A stretch of DNA of 64,000 bases from assembly GCA_001683735.1 (NCBI GenBank), contig LUGG01000001.1, positions 1,240,001-1,304,000 of the forward strand, in the 5' to 3' direction. Source of the DNA: Grifola frondosa. Its lineage: Eukaryota > Basidiomycota > Agaricomycetes > Polyporales > Grifolaceae. Numbering within the stretch: position 1 is the first letter of the stretch; every line of letters begins with the position of its first letter. Below, one piece after another: positions 12,442 to 24,100 of this stretch. The notes under the pieces were generated by a model that was given only the letters and a program-made list of their open reading frames with translations, was not told where the DNA came from and searched no databases. The position numbers and the translations under genes were made by a program.

Positions 12442-14678
12442 CTACTTCGAAAATGCCACTACCAGGCGTGCTTCCCCCTCATCAGCGGGGAGCTCCACGA
12501 GGTACGTGTTGTCATCACACAACTTCACAATCGAGGACGCTGAGGTTGGTTTGCCGTCAAGCGAGATCTCGAGGTCTTTGACATGCTGCTCTCGGTCGGC
12601 AATGTGCACAAGGAAGGCTATGGGTTGTCCCAGGACATCCGCAGAAAAGAAAGGTGCCGTTGGCTGCGCGGGCGCGAGGCGCCCCTGGAAGCCTGCTAGA
12701 AGCGGGGATGGGACATGGGGAGTAGGTATGACTGGAGCAAGGTTTGATCGAGCTTCCGCTACAGCTGTAGAGTCGACCGCGGTGACAGCGGGAGTATCCC
12801 CGTTCAGATCAGAGCCTCGCCCTGAGGTCCCGGAAGTATGTTCCAAGCGTTCCTGCTCCTGCTCCTGCTCCTGAACAGTGTCTTGTCTCTCCGCAGACGG
12901 TTCCGTAGTAGACTGCCCACCATAAACTGTGCGCCACCTCTCCTCGCCGACTGAGCTCACCCCGCGAGTGCGGCTTCTAGAAACAGTCCGCCCCACGATA
13001 TGTGCAAATAAGACTCGCCAAAACCACGCAATAAGGTTCGCTACGACATGAGCGTATGCACGCAGGTGGAGCGGCGGGTGGCGAGCGACAGCTGTATCAC
13101 GTTGGGATGGATGAGCAGAAGGAATAGACGAAGCAGAGTGGGCAGGAGATCGCGCATCGTCTACCTCCTCTGATGAAGGCAGAGGAGCAGGAGCGTGCTC
13201 CCTAGTATGATCTGCGGGATGGACAGGTGGGGGAGAGGGAGGAGGTGTTGGTAGGGCGCGCTGCAGGTGATCAACATGTTCCTTCTCTTCAAGGACCACA
13301 ACAGCACTCTTGTGCGCGCTAACCATACAGATATCCCAGACACGTTCTTCACCACTACGCTTGGAAAGAACGGTGGAAATTGGCGAAAGAATCAGCTGCC
13401 CGCCTGCTCTGCCGACACGGAGCCCGACGTGGTCGTCTGATTCAGCCGATACTTTGCATATGCGACTTCTTTTCAGCGAGCGACAAAACATTGCAAAGTG
13501 AGCGTGGGTGTCCTCGGGTAAAAAAGACGCCAACGTTCGCAAGGACAAGTTGACATCTGTCGTTGGGGCAACATGCGAGGAAAGAGGGATGATGGACAGA
13601 CAGACCGGGACTGAAGCATCCGGAGCAGGAGAAGCAACAAGGGCGTAGGGAGGCTCGACCGCCATCAAGGAGTGCACCCCTTCCAAAGCGGGGTCCATGA
13701 GACTTTTCAACAGATTTGATGAGCCATCCAAAGCCCGGAGGGACAGGCGGGCACTCGAGTCAGCGGCACTGTAGAAGACTTTTCCAGACGGTGAGATACT
13801 GATGGAGGAGCCAGGGCTGGAGGCGAGCACCAGAGGCTGGGGTTCGTATATGGCTGGCCCACGAGCCCGAGGTAATAAGATTATAGATAAGGAGGAGGAA
13901 GTTCGAAAGCTCCGGGACAGAGTAGGCCAACTAAAGGGATATCAGCAATTGCACTTAGTTGAAGACGTGCAGAGACAAACCTATCCTCTTTGAATGACCA
14001 ACTTGACCAACCCAACTCTGTGTTCAATTGCCCTACCACTTCCACATCTTCAGAAGCATCCTTCTCCAGGACATACGCCCCGTCTCGAACGTGCCATCCA
14101 TTGCTGAGGCTGATCCCATGGAGTCCTTGCGTGATTATCAACACGCCGTTATGGCCAAACTCACCCAACCACTTGATCTCGCCAGAAGGATAGACCAATC
14201 TATACGTGAAGGAGAACTCGGTCGTAGCACAGTCATCAAAGCGAATAGGAACCTCGGCGTAGAATGTGTTTTCCTCTCGCTCATGCGTCCCCTCATCTTC
14301 CGGGGCGAGCAGAGATAATGATGTCTGCGACGATCCAGGCTCGTGTTTGACCTCGGGTCGAACCTTGGAGAAACCCAGGGCGCCCCATTCTCCCTTCGCC
14401 CGTCCATCAACAGGCAAGTCCGTCCACATCTCGACGGCGATACCATCTACGCAAGCCTTGTCATAAGAGTCACGCGAATCAAACGTAGCTCTGAAGAGAA
14501 GGGTCTGACTCCATCCTGCGTTGCGAACCTGAGAAGGTGGGACTGCGATGGCGGTCGTCTCACCAATAGCGGGAGAAAAACGAAGCTGCATATCGTCGAT
14601 GAGCTGGAGCGGATGAGAGCGTCTGCTCAGCGGGGTCGCGTAGTGGTGTGACCAGGGAGAGATGTGAGATTGGGCCAC
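12442..14678 (-). CDS. Conserved protein of unknown function
   Basis: I do not recognise this protein. It has two coding exons, joined by an intron at about 13932-13981 (GT-AG on the minus strand) that keeps the frame and links KEDS to WPTLSRS. The N-terminal part (about residues 40-230) looks folded and beta-rich, with many Trp residues: WSQTLLFRATFDSRDSYD, VEMWTDLP, TYRLVYPSGEIKWLGEFG. The middle has blocks such as ISISPSGKVFYSAADSSARL and a Pro/Ser-rich linker. A hydrophobic stretch, HVVANLIAWFWRVLFAHIVG, could be a membrane segment or an amphipathic helix. A Glu/Gln run (QEQEQEQE) and a beta-rich C-terminal segment (VKLCDDNTYLVELP) follow. Roughly 720 residues, no signal peptide. The long uninterrupted exon argues that it is real. 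Confidence 0.7.
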
Positions 14679-15175
14679 GGTTGGGGAAGACGGGCAACGA
14701 GCCTGGGAGGAGGATAAACTCAGATTGAAGGGGAGATGGGAGAAGGATTTTATGAATGGAATGCCGATATCATATCTGCAGCCAGCGAAAGAGAATCTGA
14801 CGGCACTGAGGACGTCCTCCTGGCAGAGCCTCTGCTAGGCATCTTCCGACCTGGCTAGCACTGGACTAGAATCGAGAACAATGTCTATTCAAATATCCAT
14901 TGAATAGCTTCATATTGAGACATGCCGCGTGGATAGCATGTCCAGTGTGGTGGGAGAAGTGTGCAGACAAGACAACACGAACACGGCCGTCATTCTACGG
15001 CCATAGCAACAACATGAAGACGGCAGGGTTACCCAGCTTATAACAGCGTATGACAACGTGGCGACCCAACAACAGCATAACATAAGAACAGGTACATGAT
15101 AAGTACAATATTGCACACATCGTGACGGCCTACATATTCATACAAGCACACGATAACCCAACTTGAGTTTAAAGC
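14679..15175. other. Intergenic region, no gene seen
   Basis: Lies between the start of the unknown gene (14678, minus) and the 3' end of the TRAX gene. I see no conserved peptide, RNA gene or repeat longer than a few bases. It probably holds the unknown gene's promoter and the TRAX terminator. Confidence 0.5.
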
Positions 15176-16272
15176 TCAGTCACACTCTTCGCCATCATCG
15201 AACTCTTGTCTTTTCGTGACTTTGCCTCCTGTGTAGTTACCGCCAGACGCCATATTTGACACTGTTCGGGCAACAATGTCATCGAGAATCTCTGGAGGAA
15301 GGTCGTATTCAGAACTCCGTACGGCGATGGCGTAGGCGACTAAATAAGAATCATCGACAACATTCGTAGAAAAATTATGGAAGTCGCGTACCGTCTTCGA
15401 TCTTCTGTAAAGACTGAGAAGTGACAGCTTGCTTTTTGCGCAAGTCCCTGAAGTATGGCGTCCAGCCTTCGAAGTCTGATAAAGAATTCATATCGGCAGG
15501 TGATAAGAGTAAGAAAACGTGTGGCCTGCTCACCGGCTTTGCAGCCCCTCACAAACACGCAGACCTGGCTCGCCTTCGAGCGCCCGCCACGGCGAGAGAT
15601 GGAGGATATGGCAAACCGCATCAGTTCGCCTGTCAGGTCTGACAAGCCCAACAGATAGTCCTCCAGAGGAAGAGGGAAAAACTACAACACAGGCACGATA
15701 TCAATCAGCCATTTCAGAATGCGACGAGGCTGAATACGCACAGGCTTTCCTTCTGTATCACATAGGGAACTTTGCACCTCATCATATGAAATCAACGACT
15801 CGTGCTCAAGGTAATGCGCGAAGCTCAAGGCTTCGATGTATTCCTGTAAGCCGGGAGAGACGTTTCTTTGGTACCGCCAGAATCGGTCCCCCGTCAACTC
15901 CCCGCGCATGCCCTCAAACAAGCCTTGGATTTCGCGCAATTTCTCCTTCGCGCGGGCGACTGCGCGAAGCGCGAGCGGGCGATCATCAGACTCGGAGCCA
16001 CCTTCGGTCATTATGCGGTGCAGCAAAAATATGATTTTCTTTGAAAGAATGGTGACATCGCGACTGGACTAGAGCAAATAACAAACGAGTGAGGAGATGA
16101 AAACAGGAACAGGGAGCAAGAGGCTGTGCTGCGGATATGCATGGCCGGGTGCGAAGAAACAGACCTTGATTAGACGTTCCCTCCGGTCGTTATGATCATC
16201 CAGTTCATCTCTGAAGCTGTCAAAAACCTGCAAGATGGAATCTCGAGTATCCAAAGTTGAGTGCATGGGCAT
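15176..16272 (-). CDS. Translin-associated protein X (TRAX)
   Basis: Translin-fold, all-helical protein. In animals and fungi TRAX and translin form C3PO, an endoribonuclease that acts on small RNA and tRNA fragments; TRAX supplies the catalytic acidic residues. The joined exons read DSILQVFDSFRDELDDHNDRR at the N-terminus (shortened here), then LSKKIIFLLHRIMTE, the family-typical SPGLQEYIEALSFAHYLE and the second signature YLLGLSDLTGELMRFAIS. The C-terminal part is VAYAIAVRSSEYDLPPEIL. The start at 16272 is the first ATG in the conserved frame. About six short introns, no frame break noticed. The partner gene, translin, is not in the window. Confidence 0.87.
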
Positions 16273-16784
16273 GGTCCTACTAGTGCCACTAGGCTAGTAC
16301 CAAAGGTCCACACGATGTAAGCGCCCACGACGCTGTGTAACTTGACGCTGGGCGCCGCGCGCAACCATCATTCCTGATTCACAAGCGGTGGCAGAGAACG
16401 ACTAGATGACACACTGAAATAGTATCGCTGATATGAGCGCAAAGCTTGAGGTCCCAAATGGCCGAGGAACGAATAGCCATAGAGATAGTTGGATGAGAAC
16501 AGCAGCTCATGATGCGGGTTCACCCAACGTGGTCTATTTGGGGATAGACGACGGAATATAGACAAGCGGAATCAAGCAGAGGTTACGAGACAACGCAGCA
16601 TGATCAAGACTCATGCATGAGGCTGAGTGGGCGCCTACGTGCTCGGCGCTTAGGTCAAACACTTCGCTCCCTTCAACTGCTGCGGTGCTGTGACGATCTC
16701 ATACATTTACCCGTCTCCTTCCATCTCTTGCATTTGGCACGCTCATTCCTTCGTTCAGCGAGAACCTCATTGCGGGAAGCATCC

Positions 16785-17882
16785 ATGGCCTTCGCTCCAA
16801 AACCTGGTTGTCCCATGTGCGGCATAGTCTCCGCTGCTCGCAACGCCACCGCACCTACTTCCCCTCTTTCTCTACTGCAAAACACGAGATACTCTGGACA
16901 GATGACAACTTTACCGTGTACAGGGAGACAGCTAATCCTGTCTCAAGTAAGGGTCATATCATCATCGTATTCAAGTTCGTTGCCCAACTTCTGCTCTTGT
17001 ACCGGACGTTGCTCACGGTCTTTTCATTCCACGCTCAGTCTGCACGTACCGTCATTGTATACCCTAGTGCGTACTATCACCATGTAGCGGAGCACAAGCT
17101 CAGCATGTTGCAATCATAGTCCTCAAGCGACCTTCCGCTCCTCGTCACCATACGTGACTTGTCATATCGCTTGCTCTCTACCCTTCAAGCTCCCTCATCC
17201 CCCGCCGTGTCTCCGATCGCCCTCAGTCACCCACCACAAGAGCTCTTAACCGCCAACCAACGCTTCCCCAACAACCGCGACTCGTTCCGCATTGGCTTCA
17301 TCACTCCGCCCTTCCGCGATAGTAAGATACCCGTAACGGACCATCTGCACGCGCATGCGTACATCTACCCCGCAGATCTTATGGGTTGGTGGCGTGGCGT
17401 CGCCTTTACTTCTGTCGCATGGTACTCTATCGATGACCTCATTGCCGAGATTCGGTGAGTACGGTTTCCTTCTTTATCCATCTTCTGGAGATCCTCTATG
17501 GCCATGTTGTTGCCATTTTTTGGTCGTGTTGTTGCCATTTCTATGGCCATGTTGTTACCATTCATTGTCAATAACTATTATCATCTGTTGTGCTTATACT
17601 TCCTCGCTCGTCTGACATCCTGGCTTTAACAGCGAGGAGACCTCCAACAACCGCATACGCTCCGGCATGAACCCGCGTCCCATCGACTTCGTTCCTAATG
17701 CCGGTGCACGCAAAGGCACCGCTGACGGCATCGAGACAACTGAGCAAGGTCTGGGCGTCGCGGATCTCGAGAGTGGGGAGTTAGTTCCCGGAACCATCCC
17801 AACCAGTCCGGAACAAAGGAAGTCAACTTCGACAGCAGGTTCCTCCTCACCAGGCTCTCAGATACCCCATCTATTAGTGTGA
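16785..17882 (+). CDS. HIT-domain protein
   Basis: Member of the histidine-triad superfamily of nucleotide hydrolases and transferases. It starts with a Cys-rich N-terminus (PGCPMCGIVSAAR) and then reads LWTDDNFTVYRE and VSSKGHIIIVF, the two strands of a HIT core. The triad-like DHLHAHAYIYPADLMGW lies in the third coding block. This HxHxH differs from the classical HxHxHxx spacing only in its flanks, so substrate is not predictable. The C-terminal 80 residues are Ser/Gly-rich and low complexity. The N-terminus joins the core only if the CCCC run at 16861-16864 gains one base; a short non-canonical intron is the alternative. Later introns are about 16978-17039, 17072-17124 and 17455-17632. The last is 178 nt, about three times the local norm, because it holds a tandem repeat. 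Confidence 0.78.
17495..17563 (+). repeat. Imperfect tandem repeat inside an intron (about 3 x 21 bp)
   Basis: Three imperfect copies of atggccatgttgttgccatt in a row: the first intact, the second changed at its 5' half, the third with one change in the 3' half. They lie wholly within the last intron of the HIT gene and explain its unusual length. Probably a minisatellite. Confidence 0.6.
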
Positions 17883-18181
17883 TGTCGACGGACCCAGTAA
17901 TACCTCATGGGTTGTATGGATATCTTTCCATCTTGGCTGTTCTTGTATTTTCTTCAGAACATGCTCATAGTGAGAGTTGCGGTCTGTTCGACATCGATCG
18001 AAGGTGACCGTATATACGGAAGACATGCCTATCATAGCAATTCATTTTAACGTGGACACATGATCGCTCCAGTACTTAAGTAGATCAAGCAAGACGAGTA
18101 CAGCTACAGTTACATTTTAGTTAGTAGAGTAAAGCAATTCTCAAGAGTCCACTTCGGTACGGTGAGTACGGACATTCTAAA

Positions 18182-21100
18182 TCAAGCATCTGGAGAGCAC
18201 ATCAGGATGTGTGATACCGGTTTTTGCAGTGCGACAGCACTCACAGTATGACGATCCAGTGAGAAGCGTCGACAAGGCAGCCAGTTGGTCCTCCGTGAAT
18301 CGCTTCGAATCCTCATGCCAGGTATCTTGATGTGTCTTCCTGAAATTGCTTGCACATTTCCTCACCGTAGTTGAGACCGGCATCTATTCCACAAATAATA
18401 ATTGTGAGATGACACTATCATCACTCAGGTGATCCCGAATGCTCACCGGGTCGTATGTGTGTTCCGCAAGCACGTTCGTGAGCAGCTCAGGCATCCACTT
18501 CTCCACAGTATACGGGTAACTATCGATCAGCGCACAAATGCCCAGGATGGCAGCATGAAGCTGCCGCATCGCAGAATTGTATGTAGGTGACTGCTTGTCC
18601 GGCAGCTTACTATTCTTTACCAGGCGTACGAAGCGGTCCTGTGGTATGAGGTGTAAAATCACTAGAATTCGGTACGTATGCGGAATGCAAGACACCAACC
18701 TTCAGCGCAATCACGCTACGACGAGGGGAAAGCCGCAGAATACCCGATAGTGTACTAATAAATGTTTCGCTCATTGAGGGTGTTTGAAACAGGGGAAAGC
18801 CAGTCAAGACTCACGTTCCCGCCATCTCCCGTACTTCAACAACTTCATCATCCAGACAACGGCACACAACCTAGATTGCGAGATTGAACGAATGCCGTAC
18901 GTACCGAACAACGGAAGAGCATACCTCCATCATTTCCACGATCTTGACATCACTGAGTAAAGGAGCCTGGCGGAAGTAGAACACTGCAGCAAAGACATGA
19001 GAAGACGATAACGGCGACATGGCTTAGAACTAACCTTGCACAAGTGGCAGAATTTTTAATCGCACTCGCCAAGACTGACACAACTCATGGGCATGAAGAC
19101 TACGTCATAGAATATGTCACTACTCACCGGCGATGACTGGATAGCAGTGAAGATTCCATCCAAGATAGGGTTGATGAGCTGACGGGGTACACAAACTCCG
19201 CACATTCGGACTAACAAGAGCTCCGCCCGGAGTGATAGATCATCGTTATCATTAACTGCATAAAATGAGCATCAAACACTGAACGAATTCAAGTCAACTT
19301 ACTTTCGGTGAATCGCACAAGTTCAGGCTAATGGCATAATCAGAGACATCGAGACTAATGGTTACTTGCAGAGACGTACCATGAGTGGAAGAATGTAGTC
19401 GAAGGTAGAAACCGCATTTGTGTCATGAATCGACTGGAAGAGCCATTTACAAACAAGAATTCCAACCCTGACAAAAGTGGATCAGAATACCAGTCAATCG
19501 AAACAAGTCCACCTCGACCTACCTATCATAGGTAGATTGGAAAGCGCGAACACCAGGGAGCCGCTCTTGCCGCCATACCGGGAATTTCTTAGCAAGCTCA
19601 AGTACCCTGCCCTCATGATAAGTGCCTCGACTGCCCATAATATCAATGTCTGGAGATAGTGTTCGGCACTCTCGTATAACAGTCTCGACAGTTGGTATCG
19701 AAGGATTGGGCCGCCACTTGCACAATGATTGAGCTCAAATCCTCGAGATGTCAATTCATGAAGACGCACCATGACTTTGCCGCAAAAGACGAATATTTCA
19801 CTGAAATAGGCCAGAACCTGATGAAGGCGACCATTGATAAGCTATCGAACTGCTGAGAGAAAATAGGGAACATACATCTTCGTGTTCGTTTTTGAGTTCA
19901 GACCAACATCTCTTGAGCGTGTCTTCCGTCCAAGCAGCGAATTTCAGACCTAGCTGTTCGTATACAGCTCGGAAGAAGCATAGAACTTGGATGATATCAA
20001 AAGTCGACTCTCCGTTAAAGTCCATCGTAGTGAATGCGTCCATGATGTAGTCCGCTAGCGGCTGCACCCGCCGCGGGTCCTTGTTGAAGAACATACACTA
20101 TGCAAGCAATTCCTCGATTACAACAGCTAGATGAGTTCACTGCAGGATGGACCTACTTCGAGAAAAGATGCCCAGATCGGAAGGTTGTCGTTACTCTTTT
20201 GGCTAAACAACGTCTTCATGTGGGGCACAAACCATTCCCACAGCTTGAGTTGTTTATCCGTAGGCCAGTGCTTCGATCCTATTACGATGTCAGATTGTCC
20301 AGCGACTCTACCACTGAACAACCACCATACCAGTAAATATCCCCGCAAGGAACTCGGCCGCAGCACGTTGCTTGTTCTTGTCACTGTCTGCGATTAATTC
20401 TTCAAGAGTTGGCCTCAACGCTTCGAAGGGTTCATCTTCAAGAAGTTGAACTGTGTAGCATAGATACGTGAAAATGTGAGAGTCGATTGATCATGGAGGC
20501 TAATGATATCTTACATATCGACTTGACGCAAGAAACGTTGTCCTGGACAATTACTTCGGCATGATTTTCGGCCGAGTAATGAGCTGAAAGTTGCTTCCAA
20601 TATGAAGAATCGTTGACGACTTCGCGAATGGCTGCCAAAGTCTCCCGACTACCGACATCCCATTCGAACGGAGATTTAGTCGGGTCAGGAATTACGAAAC
20701 AATCGACGGATTTGTCCCATGCCAACCAGCCACTGGAGATCTTCTCCCGAAGTAACCTAGATGCATTGTGAATCCGGAGATAGCAGATTGAGTCGCGCTC
20801 TACTAACGGTTCTCTGCGGGCCCGTTCCATATCCAGAGGTACGCGATATTCAGCCAGCCAGCGAGACGTGAACTCTTGTGTTGGCTCTATAATAGGAACT
20901 TGTCTTCTGAGAGGATTATGATTCTGCTCTAAAGCAAGATCAACAGGGGCTTGAGCGAAAGTCCGTAGCTTAATGAAGCGAGAAGTCTTCATGATTGCCC
21001 TTTGCGCATACTGTCCAACAAAAAAATCAGGGAAAATACATGCCCGTAGAATTGCTACTCTAGCTCACATATCGCTGCGTAGAATTTTCATGCATCAACA

Positions 21101-24100
21101 ACTAAGACTTCATCTTGATCGAAATCATACGTACCATACTGGAATGTGGATCATACGTCTTTTGAAGCAGATAGCGAATGTGAGGAGAAGTGATTTTGCC
21201 GTCACGCCTCACAAGAGTTCGTAGACATCTAACAGCAACTATTGCATATCGCCAATGAGTCTCAGGGTTATTGGCAATCTCCAGGACTGCTTCCGTCTGA
21301 TTGGGCATTAAGCAGGGGATGATGTCAATCGGCAGAGGACAGACCGTCTGTTCCACAGCCGCGTTCATAAGCCTGAGACGAGTTTCACGCTTGGCCTTGC
21401 ATCGGGCAACTAGTTGATGATTCCTATAAGTTGCTGGAATACAAGTATTAAGTTCTTCGACTGATTTTGCTACTGCTGCGTCATCTATGTCGTAAACCAC
21501 ATAGCACGGTTCCAAGAAACTACTTAGACCTGAAAAGCAGTCATTCAGTAAATATCAATAAAAATACAAGGACGTTGAATACAAGTCTCTGACAGCGATG
21601 TCACACATGATTGAATGGACGGCTGCAGATACATGTTAACCGTTAACTGTCTGTCAAACACATACCAACACAACTAACCTTCTCATTATGTTGACATCCA
21701 AAGAGCTTCTTCAAAAGCTCTGTTGCTAGAGTGGGTTCTAAATCCACGGATATCGTATGATACTCTGGAAGTTTGCTGATCCGGAAAGGCTCACCTCCGC
21801 ATGCGTACTTCGCTATAACCATCTGTTCAAGTCCAACACATTGCCAGAAATCGAGGGAAAGACATACCGAAGATAGATGAATTTAGAGTCCATAGCGCGC
21901 CTTTCATGCGATCATCCTCTGTCCCCGGCTCAAGAGCCTTGTATATGATAGGTAGACAGCGACGGCGTACGCCATCGAAGTTCTGGACATACCGGAAATT
22001 TTGATTACAAATAATAAGAGGGAGCAAACAAGCTTACATTGCAGAGATTCTCCAAAAGGGCTTGGCTGGTTCTAGGGCGATAAAGCAACAAATCAATGAA
22101 ACCCTTGAAAGGGTGAAGGCAACTTACTCCCTGACTATAAATATGCATCAGAATTCACGAAATGGATGACAAAAGCGAGCTTCCTACCAGTTGCATAATT
22201 CCACATCGCCCATTCAGTGATATCATCGATGAGCATATCCTCCAAAACGCTGCGTCTCCGCTCGATCGAGTTCCAGTGGAGACGAGCAGCGTGGTACAGT
22301 CTGGAGATGCAATAAGGAGCGTGTGTGGTATTAAACTGACGATACATACCTCGCACGTCGCACGAAAAGGGCCCTAGGCCAAACCTTCTGATTGGCATAA
22401 TGGCGTGCTACGTTTAGTTCGGAGCTGTATCGGTCAGCCTGCACATAGTAGCTGCATGTGGGTATTCAGCTGGACAATATGCTGCATCAATTTCATGTGA
22501 AAACATGCCTATCTCTACTATCCCCATACTCCAGTAGATATGTTCTGATGGACCGCATCTGTAATACCGATTTATAAGCAAAGACGCTGGGAAAGACCGG
22601 GACCACCAGAATATGCACTGCGTCAACAGTATTTTCTTCGCCTTGCTGTCGTAAAGATACTGATGCCCGGTGCAGAAACTCCCCAAATCGATGGCGCAAG
22701 GAGGTGATGTACTGGTGTCTAGGATCTGCTGGATCGCTTAAAGCAAATCCAGAATTCAGCGGCTGTATGCTGGCAATCATTTCCGGAATCTCGTTCCTGT
22801 TTCATGTTTAGCTATAAACGATATAACTTAGTATTGCTGTGATATTGCTTACAAGATATCACTCGTCTCAGCAGCAGCGCGTGACTCTTCGGGTGAGATG
22901 AACTCTTTCACAAGGGTAGGAACGCCGGAAAATGCGTTGCGCACAAAACTCAAGTGCCTGTGTTTTCATTAGTACTAAGAAACGTTGGGAGAGTAAGTAC
23001 TGACCGACAAAAATCATTGCGCCAGACTGCATCATGAGTAACATCTTACCAATGCGGTCAGCTGTCGCCCAGCATTTGCCCTTTGTAAGACGACTCACTT
23101 GATTCTAATAAACCGTCTAGGATATTCAGTGTCGGCTCGATGAGGTCCCGAAATATTTGAAGAACAAAATCTATCTCTTCGGTATTGGGGACATGCCAGG
23201 TTAGCTACCAGAATCGTTAGATCTTGTTGAAGTTGGTCATTCGCAATAAGACTCCACCTTCACGTCTTCCGGTCGATATAGTCTGCCCAACACAAGTGGT
23301 GATTCGCTTTGAACTCTGGAATGGCAGCGTCATTGTCGCATCTATCACCGTGAATTATCACACTTGCCCTCTGATTCCCACTCATCTGGGTTCACGAATT
23401 TGTTTTCGAGAGGATATGTGTGGCTGAGTGTGAGTAGTGTACTGGACAAAAGTTTTCCACTGGAGGAATAGCCACGCCTCGAAAAGGTCTTCTGATGTAG
23501 GAGCCGGAAGAGTGACAGCAATTTGGTCCTATACCTCAGTGTCTTTGAAGACTTGTCATTGAAACATTCATCAAAAAGTTCCACGAGAATGCATACCGCT
23601 CGACCATCACTAAGGAAATGTTTCTCTTCAGCGAGGGTTACATCAGAATATAGAACGCTCACTTGAACATCGCACCCCGTAGAATGGCCAAATCTGGAGA
23701 GCAATTCAGCATGGCGAGAATCGTCTTTACAGAAAATAAACCTTACTCCAGTGCAAAGTTGCGTCAGAAGGCAATGGTGTCGAACCAGAAGAAGTAATTC
23801 TTAGTGAGCTAGCTCCGTGCTCAAGCTCAGTTCGGATACTCCGATCGCAAAATGGCAGAAATCGTGCGAGAGTTTTAGCCGGATTGGCATTTGCAATGCA
23901 CTCCACGAGTTGGTGAATAGCACGGACTGCATTAGGACGGACATTTGTACTTGCGTAGTCAAAGACCATATTGAGCACCATATCGTAGAGCGGTTCAGAG
24001 AGATGCACACAAATCTGACTGAAGGCGCCAGATACAGCATCAACTAGGTGGACTACATTGGTAATGCATTAGCTGTCAGAATTCGACACTCGTTCCCAAA

